The notes under the pieces: model-generated
The model's database searches: none
Told to the model about the DNA's origin: nothing
Seen by the model: only the letters and a program-made list of their open reading frames with translations
Origin: Tragulus kanchil
Taxonomy: Eukaryota; Chordata; Mammalia; Artiodactyla; Tragulidae
Assembly (NCBI GenBank): GCA_022376925.1
Contig: JAIOJX010000030.1
Span: 175,021,298 to 175,085,297, forward strand
Length of the DNA stretch: 64,000 nucleotides
Direction: 5' to 3'
Translations under genes and position numbers: made by a program
Shown: piece after piece, positions 51,001-56,704 of the stretch
How positions within the stretch are numbered: position 1 is the first letter of the stretch
How the letters are laid out: each line of letters begins with the position of its first letter

Positions 51001-51612
51001 ACGCCCGGCACCGCCGGGGGGGAACCCGGAGGCCGGAAGGCTGCACCGCCGGGGGAACGAGAGGAAGCGCGTGCGCCGCGCGGTCCGGGGCGTCGGGCCG
51101 GCGCGGGCTACTCACGGGTCCCCGCGGTCGGGCCCTCGGCCGCTGCAGTGGATGGGGTTGAGCTCGTCCTGAGGAAAGGCGTGCGCCATGTAGTTGTCGT
51201 AGCCGAACACGAACATGCCCCGCGCCAGGTCGCGCATCTGGGCGCGCAGCTGCGGCGGGAAGGCGCTGCTGTAGCGCTTCTCGTACTCGTCCCGGCCACG
51301 GCCCCGGCCGCCCAGCACGTAGCCCCAGTGCGCCGGGCCGCACACGCCCGGCCGCGGCCGCCGCCGCCCCTCTGCCGCTCCGGGGGCCGGCGACTGCAGC
51401 CACGACGGCCCCGACGCCCCTCCGGGCCGGCCTGCGGGCCCCGAGACGGGAGGCGTGGGGCCGTCGAGGCCTCTCAGGCGCTGGAAGCCGAAGCTGAGCG
51501 GGAAGCGCTGGTAGAAGCCCATGCTGGGACCCAGCCCGAAGACGAGCCACAGCACTCCGTGGAGGCCAAGCCGGAGGAGCACCAGCCCCAGGACGAGCGC
51601 TCGCCATTGCAT
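22851..51612 (-). CDS. EDEM1: EDEM1 gene, 12 coding exons, complete
   Basis: ER degradation-enhancing alpha-mannosidase-like protein 1 (GH47 family), an ER-lumenal/membrane-associated factor that trims mannose from, and delivers, misfolded N-glycoproteins to ER-associated degradation. Joining exons 51612-51116, 44789-44717, 41212-41109, 39903-39732, 37780-37597, 35330-35156, 33467-33347, 32891-32721, 30680-30607, 28495-28399, 26554-26351 and 22940-22851 gives 1962 nt, 653 residues plus stop, close to the 657 I recall for human. All borders are GT/AG and all phases agree. Seen: hydrophobic N-terminal anchor (residues 1-26), Gly/Pro/Arg-rich spacer (about 30-110), and GH47 domain (about 120-590) with VFEATI (Glu221), [11 protein letters not shown] (Asp366), RPELVES (487-493) and FTTEGH (573-578). 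Five N-glycosylation sequons sit at 177, 194, 295, 338 and 620. Exons 6, 10 and 12 each occur twice because of local tandem duplications; one copy of each suffices and using both breaks the frame. Family identity is certain; which duplicate copy is genuine is not. Confidence 0.97.
23992..24081 (-). CDS. EDEM1: EDEM1 exon 12 coding part, copy B (duplicate)
   Basis: Same 29 codons, stop and acceptor as copy A, 1141 nt further upstream. If the duplication were real, splicing to this copy would give the same protein and a 3-prime UTR carrying the second copy as non-coding sequence. Confidence 0.8.
   Translation of the reverse strand, partial: CNRVPDERRYSLPLKSIYMRQIDRMVGLI
24358..24625 (+). mobile_element. 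MIR-like SINE split by a younger SINE
   Basis: CTTCACAGATGAAGAAATGG and AGTCTCAAGGAAGCTGAAGG on the left, GCTGGGATTAAAACCTACAT on the right. The tRNA-derived SINE at 24427-24545 lies between them. Confidence 0.55.
24427..24545 (+). mobile_element. tRNA-derived SINE fragment in a MIR
   Basis: CTCTGGCAGTCCAGTGGTTA head, B-box-like GGTTCGATGCC, ends near CACAAGGCAGG. Sits in EDEM1 intron 11 between two halves of an older MIR-like element. Confidence 0.75.
25170..25320 (+). mobile_element. MIR-like SINE fragment
   Basis: CCACTCTGTAAAATGGGCAC, CAGGGCTGCTGGGAAAAGCC and ACAGGGCTCGGCACGTGTGA match the opposite-strand MIR consensus. In EDEM1 intron 11. Confidence 0.5.
25798..25916 (-). mobile_element. 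tRNA-derived SINE fragment
   Basis: Reverse complement begins GGACTTCCCTGCTGGTCCAC and carries the tRNA-like head only. Diverged copy in EDEM1 intron 11. Confidence 0.75.
26351..26554 (-). CDS. EDEM1: EDEM1 exon 11
   Basis: 204 nt, residues 557-624. Acceptor CTAG, donor GTAAGT, phase 0 at both ends. It carries FTTEGH (573-578), whose Thr is the calcium-ligand position of GH47 enzymes, the acidic [10 protein letters not shown] linker, and the last sequon N620-S-S. Confidence 0.95.
26693..26815 (-). mobile_element. Bov-tA SINE fragment
   Basis: Reverse complement of the 3-prime half of Bov-tA (CCTATGGACTGCAGTCCACA; CAGGCAAGCACACTGGAGTG). Diverged copy in EDEM1 intron 10. Confidence 0.8.
26816..27902 (-). 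other. EDEM1 intron 10, unique part
   Basis: No exon or clear mobile element recognised. Several short open frames on both strands look incidental. Confidence 0.6.
28170..28340 (+). mobile_element. LINE-1 3-prime end
   Basis: TATACTTAAGGCTCACTCAC, GGTACAGCAGAAACCAACAC and AAAGCAATTATCCTCCGATT plus a poly(A) run. In EDEM1 intron 10; repeated at 29417-29589 by duplication 9. Confidence 0.75.
28399..28495 (-). CDS. EDEM1: EDEM1 exon 10, copy A
   Basis: 97 nt completing Lys524 and encoding residues to 556 ([20 protein letters not shown], then [12 protein letters not shown]). Acceptor CGTAG, donor GTAGGT. An identical exon lies at 29648-29744 in duplication 9. Only one can be used in frame, because 97 is not a multiple of 3. 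Confidence 0.92.
29648..29744 (-). CDS. EDEM1: EDEM1 exon 10, copy B (duplicate)
   Basis: Second copy of exon 10 with the same sequence and splice sites, 1249 nt to the right of copy A. Nothing in the exon itself tells which is real. The surrounding block is a head-to-tail duplication with differences near its junction, favouring an assembly overlap. Confidence 0.8.
30607..30680 (-). CDS. EDEM1: EDEM1 exon 9
   Basis: 74 nt, residues 500-523 plus two bases of Lys524 ([20 protein letters not shown] onward). Acceptor CTAG, donor GTTAGT. Too short to stand out as an open frame, but the protein match and phases are unambiguous. Confidence 0.94.
30681..31775 (-). other. EDEM1 intron 8, unique part
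   Basis: Intron between exon 8 (ends 32721) and exon 9 (starts 30680); no other exon, RNA gene or young repeat seen. Confidence 0.6.
31776..31998 (+). mobile_element. Older CHR-type SINE
   Basis: TGCTGGTCCAGTGGTTAAGA head, GTTTGATCCCTGG B box, CAACTTAGCACCCGTGCCAC body and AAAATGAAAAAATAAAAG tail. The body follows the classic cetartiodactyl CHR type, not the young subfamily found near 58-64 kb. In EDEM1 intron 8. Confidence 0.8.
32721..32891 (-). CDS. EDEM1: EDEM1 exon 8
   Basis: 171 nt, residues 443-499 ([20 protein letters not shown] onward). Acceptor GCAG, donor GTACTT, phase 0 at both ends. It contains the GH47 signature RPELVES (487-493), whose Glu489 is the likely catalytic residue. 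Met445 stands where I recall Ile in human. Confidence 0.95.
33347..33467 (-). CDS. EDEM1: EDEM1 exon 7
   Basis: 121 nt completing codon 402 and encoding residues to 442 ([20 protein letters not shown], then [20 protein letters not shown]). Acceptor CACAG, donor GTATTT. Ends in phase 0. Confidence 0.95.
33468..35096 (-). other. EDEM1 intron 6, unique part
   Basis: Holds only the short L1 end at 34236-34312. Nothing else recognised. Confidence 0.6.
34236..34312 (+). mobile_element. LINE-1 terminal fragment
   Basis: AACTAATACAGCACTGCAAA and CAACTCTACGCCAATAAAAA, the last bases of a ruminant L1, in EDEM1 intron 6. Confidence 0.6.
35156..35330 (-). CDS. EDEM1: EDEM1 exon 6, copy A
   Basis: 175 nt, residues 344-401 plus two bases of codon 402. 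Acceptor CCCAG, donor GTATGT. It encodes [16 protein letters not shown], then [11 protein letters not shown] with the probable catalytic Asp366. Asn348 matches what I recall for other mammals, so this is the better candidate for the true exon. An almost identical copy lies at 36283-36457; splicing in both would shift the frame because 175 is not a multiple of 3. Confidence 0.93.
36283..36457 (-). CDS. EDEM1: EDEM1 exon 6, copy B (duplicate)
   Basis: Second copy of exon 6 within duplication 10, with intact splice sites and the same length. It differs from copy A by one A-to-C change (coding strand) turning Asn348 into Thr in the NVVNIQ motif. Both copies lie in the intron 5/6 interval. It is probably an assembly overlap or the other allele; a real duplicated, mutually exclusive exon is the less likely alternative. 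Confidence 0.75.
37597..37780 (-). CDS. EDEM1: EDEM1 exon 5
   Basis: 184 nt, residues 283-343 plus one base of Gly344 ([20 protein letters not shown] onward). Acceptor CCCAG, donor GTGCAG. Sequons N295-E-T and N338-D-T are both kept. It includes the conserved [16 protein letters not shown] helix. Confidence 0.95.
38391..38659 (+). mobile_element. CHR-like SINE
   Basis: Full-length copy in EDEM1 intron 4, antisense to the gene. Exact target site duplication AAAACAACATTCAC at 38377-38390 and 38660-38673. Confidence 0.92.
38943..39276 (+). mobile_element. CHR-like SINE
   Basis: Full-length, little-diverged copy in EDEM1 intron 4 with a C-rich then AAATA-rich tail. Target site duplication AAAGTTAAAAGTA at 38930-38942 and 39277-39289. 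Confidence 0.93.
39430..39575 (+). mobile_element. Older CHR-type SINE, shortened
   Basis: AACTTCCCTGTTGGTCCAGT head, GTTCGATCCCTGGTCAGGG B box, GCAACTAAGACCAACTGCAG end and AAATAAATAAAT tail; the middle of the body is missing. In EDEM1 intron 4. Confidence 0.8.
39732..39903 (-). CDS. EDEM1: EDEM1 exon 4
   Basis: 172 nt, residues 225-282 ([20 protein letters not shown] onward to KTGIPYPR). Acceptor ATCAG, donor GTAGGT, ends in phase 0. It holds the GH47 GSLLSAH helix and the [13 protein letters not shown] helix. Confidence 0.95.
39904..41108 (-). other. EDEM1 intron 3
   Basis: No mobile element recognised apart from the purine tract at 40641-40712. Confidence 0.6.
40641..40712 (+). repeat. 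Purine-rich low-complexity tract
   Basis: About 70 nt made almost wholly of A and G (GA repeats, GGAGG, GAAAG) in EDEM1 intron 3. Confidence 0.85.
41109..41212 (-). CDS. EDEM1: EDEM1 exon 3
   Basis: 104 nt, residues 191-224 plus two bases of Arg225. Acceptor AAAG, donor GTAAAA. It encodes [12 protein letters not shown] and VQVFEATI. Glu221 in VFEATI is the position of the GH47 catalytic acid (I recall Glu220 in mouse EDEM1). N194-S-S is a glycosylation sequon. Confidence 0.95.
41213..43040 (-). other. EDEM1 intron 2, unique part
   Basis: No exon or clear repeat seen. An open plus-strand frame of 113 codons at 41963-42304 has no recognisable protein similarity. Confidence 0.55.
43041..43258 (+). 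mobile_element. Bov-tA SINE
   Basis: Near full-length: GCTTCCCTGGTGGCTCAGCG head, CTCCTGGAGAGGGAAATGGC, ACTCCAGTATTCTTGTCTCG, GCCTGGTGGGCTACAGTCCG, GACTGAGCAACTAAACCAC end. In EDEM1 intron 2. Confidence 0.92.
43587..43869 (-). mobile_element. CHR-like SINE
   Basis: Minus-strand copy in EDEM1 intron 2, same sense as the gene. Target site duplication CAGTAAACATTTT at 43574-43586 and 43870-43882. Confidence 0.92.
44600..44650 (+). repeat. G-rich low-complexity block
   Basis: GGGCGGGGCGGGGC followed by repeated GGGGT units in EDEM1 intron 2, just 3-prime of exon 2. The plus strand has enough G-runs for a G-quadruplex; the transcribed RNA is C-rich here. Confidence 0.85.
44717..44789 (-). CDS. 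EDEM1: EDEM1 exon 2
   Basis: 73 nt, residues 166-190 ([20 protein letters not shown] onward). Acceptor TTCAG, donor GTAAGT. It enters in phase 2 and leaves in phase 0. It contains the N177-Y-S glycosylation sequon and the conserved LVDALDTLA stretch of GH47 proteins. Confidence 0.95.
44982..45017. repeat. (AC)n microsatellite
   Basis: About 18 uninterrupted AC dinucleotides in EDEM1 intron 1, 193 nt upstream of exon 2. Confidence 0.97.
45018..48873 (-). other. EDEM1 intron 1, unique part
   Basis: Nearly 4 kb free of young SINEs, containing only the 55-bp tandem pair at 48011-48120 and scattered A/T runs. First introns often hold enhancers; nothing specific is visible. Confidence 0.6.
48011..48120 (+). 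repeat. 55-bp unit repeated twice
   Basis: 48011-48065 and 48066-48120 are direct repeats differing at two positions. Lies in EDEM1 intron 1 and is much smaller than the kilobase-scale duplications. Confidence 0.9.
48874..51154 (+). repeat. Tandem duplication 11 (48874-50017 / 50013-51154)
   Basis: Offset 1137-1139 nt. Covers intron 1 sequence and the 3-prime tip of exon 1. Differences (a two-base deletion, a T/G change) lie within the first 150 nt of the right copy. Microhomology GGATG occurs at the junction. Confidence 0.95.
49979..50017 (-). pseudogene. EDEM1: Duplicated 3-prime tip of EDEM1 exon 1
   Basis: The last 39 nt of exon 1, with its GTGAGT donor, repeated inside intron 1 at the right edge of the left copy of duplication 11. 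It has no start codon and no upstream exon sequence, so it is not functional as it stands. Confidence 0.85.
51116..51612 (-). CDS. EDEM1: EDEM1 exon 1 (start codon, signal anchor)
   Basis: Encodes residues 1-165 plus two bases of codon 166, ending in a GTGAGT donor. It begins [20 protein letters not shown], a hydrophobic signal/anchor, then a Gly/Pro/Arg-rich stretch, then the first helices of the GH47 barrel ([32 protein letters not shown]). The start was chosen because the N-terminus matches the family exactly and the ATG has A at -3. The exon is extremely CpG-rich and lies inside the promoter CpG island. A partial second copy lies immediately upstream at 52248-52688. Confidence 0.96.
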
Positions 51613-51635
51613 GGTCGCGAGGGCGCCGCGGGCAT
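51474..51635 (-). other. Overlapping upstream ORF at EDEM1 start
   Basis: An ATG 23 nt upstream of the EDEM1 ATG, with A at -3, opens a 53-codon frame that overlaps the start of the main frame in another reading frame and stops at 51474. If the transcript starts upstream of 51635 it could dampen EDEM1 translation. A TATA-like run overlaps this ATG, so the transcript might instead begin downstream of it. Confidence 0.35.
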
Positions 51636-51677
51636 TATTTTAAAACGCGGGGGGCCTTCCCCGCCGACCACCGCACC

Positions 51678-51685
51678 CCACGTCC
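51678..51685 (-). promoter_or_regulatory. XBP1/UPRE-like element
   Basis: Minus strand GGACGTGG, one base from the UPR element TGACGTGG, 66-73 nt upstream of the EDEM1 ATG. EDEM1 is an established IRE1-XBP1 target, so this is a plausible binding site. A single short match is weak evidence on its own. Confidence 0.4.
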
Positions 51686-51917
51686 GTCCCGCAGCTCCGC
51701 TCACTTCCCCTTTAAGGAACTTCCTCGTGACGCACCAGGAACTGGCCCATTGTCCTCCCACCCCTAGCACCTCGAGCCGGGTCGGCCCGTCCCGACATTC
51801 GCCCGCCCAGTCGCCCGGATTGGCCCGGCCCCGCCCGGCCTCGCAGGGCGCCGCGCGGGACTCCCTGCGGCTCCAGAGGCCGCGCGGACGTCTTCGGCGC
51901 CGCCAGGCCCCGCCCCC

Positions 51918-51986
51918 GCCTGCGCCCGGCCCCGCCTGCGCCCGGCCCCGCCTGCGCCCGGCCCCGCCCCGCCTGCGCCCGGCCCC
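51918..51986. repeat. 16-bp GC-rich promoter minisatellite
   Basis: Four near-exact units of GCCTGCGCCCGGCCCC, the last spaced by five bases. Each unit carries a GC-box-like CCCCGCC junction. In the second promoter copy (52994-53055) there are three units with different spacers. Confidence 0.85.
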
Positions 51987-52062
51987 GCCCTGGGCCGTCA
52001 GAGTCGGACAGGCTGGCGTGGCGAGAAGGGGCCGCTCGGGTTCTGGACGAGGCAACTTCCAG

Positions 52063-52081
52063 CCAATGGGAGGGCGGCACG
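52063..52081 (+). promoter_or_regulatory. ERSE-like element
   Basis: CCAAT, nine GC-rich bases, then GCACG: one mismatch from the ER stress response element CCAAT-N9-CCACG, with exact spacing. Repeated at 53132-53150 in the second promoter copy. About 450 nt upstream of the start codon. Confidence 0.4.
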
Positions 52082-52247
52082 GGAGCGGACCCGGGCCCGC
52101 CCGGTTTCGCGTAGAGTGTTGCCCGCGGAGCTGGGACAGAAAAAACCACTCAAGACAGAAGGAATGATAAGGAAAAGGGACGTTTCTGTAGGGCAGGGTT
52201 TTAATTTGTCTGTTACGTGGTAGGGGTGATGAAATAAATAAACCTTT

Positions 52248-52688
52248 AGGAAAGGCGTGCGCCATGTAGTTGTCGTAGCCGAACACGAACATGCCCCGCG
52301 CCAGGTCGCGCATCTGGGCGCGCAGCTGCGGCGGGAAGGCGCTGCTGTAGCGCTTCTCGTACTCGTCCCGGCCACGGCCCCGGCCGCCCAGCACGTAGCC
52401 CCAGTGCGCCGGGCCGCACACGCCCGGCCGCGGCCGCCGCCGCCCCTCTGCCGCTCCGGGGGCCGGCGACTGCAGCCACGACGGCCCCGACGCCCCTCCG
52501 GGCCGGCCTGCGGGCCCCGAGACGGGAGGCGTGGGGCCGTCGAGGCCTCTCAGGCGCTGGAAGCCGAAGCTGAGCGGGAAGCGCTGGTAGAAGCCCATGC
52601 TGGGACCCAGCCCGAAGACGAGCCACAGCACTCCGTGGAGGCCAAGCCGGAGGAGCACCAGCCCCAGGACGAGCGCTCGCCATTGCAT
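52248..52688 (-). pseudogene. EDEM1: Truncated second copy of EDEM1 exon 1
   Basis: Identical or nearly so to 51172-51612: it has the same ATG and codes as far as the MAHAFP motif. It then breaks into a short AT-rich spacer (52233-52247) that joins to the other copy's promoter. The last 56 nt of the exon and its splice donor are missing, so it cannot make a normal exon. It belongs to duplication 12 and is probably an assembly overlap rather than a biological pseudogene. Confidence 0.85.
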
Positions 52689-53309
52689 GGTCGCGAGGGC
52701 GCCGCGGGCATTATTTTAAAACGCGGGGGGCCTTCCCCGCCGACCACCGCACCCCACGTCCGTCCCGCAGCTCCGCTCACTTCCCCTTTAAGGAACTTCC
52801 TCGTGACGCACCAGGAACTGGCCCATTGTCCTCCCACCCCTAGCACCTCGAGCCGGGTCGGCCCGTCCCGACATTCGCCCGCCCAGTCGCCCGGATTGGC
52901 CCGGCCCCGCCCGGCCTCGCAGGGCGCCGCGCGGGACTCCCTGCGGCTCCAGAGGCCGCGCGGACGTCTTCGGCGCCGCCAGGCCCCGCCCCCGCCTGCG
53001 CCCGGCCCCGCCTCCCGCCTGCGCCCGGCCCCGCCCCCGCCTGCGCCCGGCCCCGCCCCTGGGCCGTCAGAGTCGGACAGGCTGGCGTGGCGAGAAGGGG
53101 CCGCTCGGGTTCTGGACGAGGCAACTTCCAGCCAATGGGAGGGCGGCACGGGAGCGGACCCCGGGCCCGCCCGGTTTCGCGTAGAGTGTTGCCCGCGGAG
53201 CTGGGACAGAAAAAAAAAAAACCACTCAAGACAGAAGGAATGATAAGGAAAAGGGACGTTTCTGTAGGGCAGGGTTTTTAATTTGTCTGTTACGTGGTAG
53301 GGGTGATGA
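52689..53309 (-). promoter_or_regulatory. EDEM1: Second copy of EDEM1 promoter
   Basis: Near-identical repeat of 51613-52232 belonging to duplication 12. It differs in the number and spacing of the GC-rich minisatellite units and in A/T homopolymer lengths near the right end. Confidence 0.7.
52994..53055. repeat. 16-bp minisatellite, second copy
   Basis: Three units of the same 16-bp GC-rich repeat, separated by extra C-rich bases. It is the counterpart of 51918-51986 in duplication 12 and the main internal difference between the two promoter copies. Confidence 0.8.
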
Positions 53310-53775
53310 TACTACCTTTTAGCTGAAGACTGCACAAAACGGGGTCGCGCATTCTTTTTGTTCAAACATCCTGCCTGTACTTTTAACACTTTCTTTTAAA
53401 TTAAAACACACTAACTTGTACGAATCGCTCACAGTGATTGTAAAATCCATACTCCCACATTCTGTTCATCGAACTCCAATGGAGGGTCCCGAAAATGTGT
53501 ATATAACAAGTACTCTTGAGCAATTCTTAGTAACCGGAAATTTCAGGAAATATTGAGTTAGGTTATATTGTTTCAGAAGTAGAATCTTTTTTTAAAGGGT
53601 CAGGAGCTGGGGGAGAAGTCAAGGCTGCCACGACCAAACTGTTTTTACCGTATTATACCATCTCCTGCCCTTCCCACTGCCACCCGCTCTCCTGAACACT
53701 ACAGCAGTGGCCTAACCTTTGGGGTGTGGGATAGATTTCTGGTCAATCTTTACCCCTTTATATCTGCTGCTGATT
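53310..53775. other. Intergenic DNA upstream of EDEM1
   Basis: Sharp drop in GC content after the promoter island; no gene or repeat recognised. Confidence 0.6.
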
Positions 53776-53980
53776 GGCTTCCTTGGTGGATCAGGGGTAA
53801 AGAAGATGGCAATGCAGGAGGCATGGGCTTGATCCCTGGGTGGGGAAGAGTCCCTGGAGAAAGAAATGGCAACCCACCCCAGTGTTCTTGCCTGGGGAAT
53901 CCCATAGTTGAGGAGCCTGGTGGGCTACAGTCCACGGAGTCCCAAGAGCTGGACACAACTGAGCAACTAAACCACCACCA
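53776..53980 (+). mobile_element. Bov-tA SINE, left of three
   Basis: GGCTTCCTTGGTGGATCAGG head and full body to GAGCAACTAAACCACCACC. Its right half is identical to the right half of the SINE at 54705-54912. Confidence 0.92.
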
Positions 53981-55733
53981 CCATCTTCCCATAATTAGTA
54001 AAGTGGCACATGTCAGCTCGAAAGAGCTATTGCTTCTATGTGATGACAACAGTTTAGAGGATTTATTTTCTTTCGTTTGCCTCATTGGAAATATGTGGTA
54101 AGGTTTACACTCCATACGTTTAGACCATGTGCCTGTTATATGGAGGTTCCTGAAAAGCTTGAGGAGCAAGGTCTGATGGTTAGCTCAAACCAGAGCCTGG
54201 CTGAGAGACCAGGGGCGTGATTAAGAGTATGACAGTTGTCATGTGGCACACTCATCACATTCTCAGGGTCAGGGGACGTTTAGCAACACAGAGGAGGTGT
54301 AATGGGGACTGAGAAGGAACCTGAAGAAACATCTGATTACAATACAAGGTAGCTGACACACAGGAAAGCCCTTTTTGTTGACTGACTCTTACTCTCATCC
54401 AAAATCCTGAGAAAGGCCTGCCCAAACACTGAAGAGTGTAAAGAGAGTTGGAAACTGAATCTTTGGCCCACACAGATTCTTTTCCTCTGTGAAAGACACC
54501 TACGGAATCTGCTGAAAGCCCAACTTTGGTGCTTAATCCTCAATTTTCAGGTTTTCCTTCTATGGAACCTGCAAAACAAATATGAAGATTAAGGTCCATG
54601 TTGTATGCTTTCTGCCTAACTTATTTTATTGCAAATTTCAACCACAGATCACATTGATAACAGCTCCACTTTCCACATTAGAGACAAGCTCTTAGAAAAA
54701 CCAGGGCCTGCCTGGTGGCACAGATGATAAAAAAACTGCCTGTAATGTCAGAGACCAAGGTTCCATCCCTGGGTCAAGGAAGATCCCCTGGAGAAGGGAA
54801 TGGCAACCCACCCCAGTGTTCTTGCCTGGGGAATCCCATAGTTGAGGAGCCTGGTGGGCTACAGTCCACGGAGTCCCAAGAGCTGGACACAACTGAGCAA
54901 CTAAACCACCACCACCATCTTCCCATAATTAGTAAAGTGGCACATGTCAGCTCGAAAGAGCTATTGCTTCTATGTGATGACAACAGTTTAGAGGATTTAT
55001 TTTCTTTCGTTTGCCTCATTGGAAATATGTGGTAAGGTTTACACTCCATACGTTTAGACCATGTGCCTGTTATATGGAGGTTCCTGAAAAGCTTGAGGAG
55101 CAAGGTCTGATGGTTAGCTCAAACCAGAGCCTGGCTGAGAGACCAGGGGCGTGATTAAGAGTATGACAGTTGTCATGTGGCACACTCATCACATTCTCAG
55201 GGTCGGGGGACGTTTAGCAACACAGAGGAGGTGTAATGGGGACTGAGAAGGAACCTGAAGAAACATCTGATTACAATACAAGGTAGCTGACACACAGGAA
55301 AGCCCTTTTTGTTGACTGACTCTTACTCTCATCCAAAATCCTGAGAAAGGCCTGCCCAAACACTGAAGAGTGTAAAGAGAGTTGGAAACTGAATCTTTGG
55401 CCCACACAGATTCTTTTCCTCTGTGAAAGACACCTACGGAATCTGCTGAAAGCCCAACTTTGGTGCTTAATCCTCAATTTTCAGGTTTTCCTTCTATGGA
55501 ACCTGCAAAACAAATATGAAGATTAAGGTCCATGTTGTATGCTTTCTGCCTAACTTATTTTATTGCAAATTTCAACCACAGATCACATTGATAACAGCTC
55601 CACTTTCCACATTAGAGACAAGCTCTTAGAAAAACCAGGGCCTGCCTGGTGGCACAGATGATAAAAAAACTGCCTGTAATGTCAGAGACCAAGGTTCCAT
55701 CCCTGGGTCAAGGAAGATCCCCTGGAGAAGGGA
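53865..55733 (+). repeat. Tandem duplication 13 (53865-54799 / 54799-55733)
   Basis: Offset 934 nt, the shortest unit. Both ends lie at the same internal position of Bov-tA SINEs, so the middle SINE is a chimera of the outer two. One A/G difference (54267/55203) lies far from the edges. Confidence 0.95.
54705..54912 (+). mobile_element. Bov-tA SINE, chimeric middle copy
   Basis: Left half identical to the SINE at 55638, right half identical to the SINE at 53776; the switch occurs around 54799 in CCTGGAGAAGGGAATGGC. This is the junction of duplication 13. Confidence 0.9.
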
Positions 55734-55832
55734 GTGGCTACCCACCCCAGTATTCTTGCCCAGAGAATTCCATGGACAGAGGAGTCTGAAGGGGTCATGC
55801 GCTCAGTCAAACACCACTGAGCAACTAACACA
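55638..55832 (+). mobile_element. Bov-tA SINE, right of three
   Basis: GGGCCTGCCTGGTGGCACAG head, ACCCCAGTATTCTTGCCCAG, CATGGACAGAGGAGTCTGAA, ending GAGCAACTAACACATACT. The right half differs from the other two copies. Confidence 0.9.
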
Positions 55833-56489
55833 TACTAACAAAAACAAATCTTTTTTCATACCTGAGAAAACCATCTGACTTTTGAATGACGCTTTTCATG
55901 GTCAAACTAACAATAACTGCCACATGTATATGTTGAGCAACTTTCAAAATACTCTCACACATTCCCACTTAATCTTTGCAGAAAACCTTGTAACTTCTGT
56001 CCTATAAGCCATAGAGGAAGAGGTCAGGTTGTGGGGCTCAGGTTCTCCAAGGCAGTTGGCTCCAGGCAGAGAAGAACTACTGCCCTGGTTTCTCACAATA
56101 GAGTCCCAGAAATTCACCGTAACTAGCTGGTCCTCAAAACAAAACAAAGGAAAGCACTGGTCCTTCTCTACTCTTCCCAAACCAACAATGCTGACACTCC
56201 TGTCCTGGAAGGCATAGCGTAGGGTTTAGGGTCACGTTCACAAAATGTTTCCTTCTTGAATGAAACTGAACAGCAACAACAAAAACCTTGTCCTAGCCTT
56301 TTAGACTAGACTCCCCTTAAGGCAAATGTAGCTAAGATTAGAACAACACTCACCATCTAACAAGAAAACCCAATCTTAAAAATCAACTCCTTAAGAAACT
56401 GTCTTGTGATAGATTTTTATCTCACAAAAGCATAAGGGGACTGATTAAAAACAACACTGAAATGCACTATGGTAAAAATGGGTCAGAGA
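55833..56489. other. Intergenic DNA, no gene seen
   Basis: Unique sequence between a Bov-tA and a MIR; no coding match. Confidence 0.55.
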
Positions 56490-56704
56490 TAACAGGTAAG
56501 AACCCAGACTCAGGAGTCCAACTGCCAGATATTCAAATCTTAGCCCTGCCTCTCTGAGTAAACGTGGGAAGTTATGTTTTAGGACCTGTTTTCTCATCTG
56601 TAAAATGAGGGCAATAAGAACTATGCTCACCACATATGGTTGTGAGAATTAAATTTATTGTAAATAGTATACTTATAACAGTGCTACATACACGGTGAGC
56701 CCTA
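56490..56704 (+). mobile_element. MIR-like SINE
   Basis: GACTCAGGAGTCCAACTGCC, ATTCAAATCTTAGCCCTGCC, TTCTCATCTGTAAAATGAGG and GGTTGTGAGAATTAAATTTA make a nearly complete MIR. A Bov-tA follows directly. Confidence 0.75.

Larger units (their letters stand above)
51613..52232 (-). promoter_or_regulatory. EDEM1: EDEM1 promoter, CpG island
   Basis: Very GC- and CpG-rich DNA directly upstream of the EDEM1 start codon, continuous with CpG-rich exon 1. It holds many GC boxes, an inverted CCAAT box (51819-51823), an ETS-like GGAAGT on the minus strand near 51702-51707 and a TATA-like AT run at 51633-51646. The layout is that of a housekeeping-type promoter. A full second copy lies at 52689-53309. Confidence 0.75.
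51172..53309 (+). repeat. Tandem duplication 12 (51172-52232 / 52248-53309)
   Basis: Offset 1076 nt. Repeats most of EDEM1 exon 1 plus the whole promoter. The copies differ in minisatellite units and in homopolymer lengths at the right end of the left copy. A 15-nt AT-rich spacer separates them. Confidence 0.95.

Noticed and set aside
51148..53243. Long plus-strand open frames of 339 and 328 codons and long minus-strand frames (199-404 codons) across the promoter
   Set aside because: They are by-products of GC-rich, stop-poor DNA over EDEM1 exon 1 and its CpG island, repeated by duplication 12. The 404-codon frame runs from the truncated exon 1 copy through promoter and into a wrong frame of the real exon 1.
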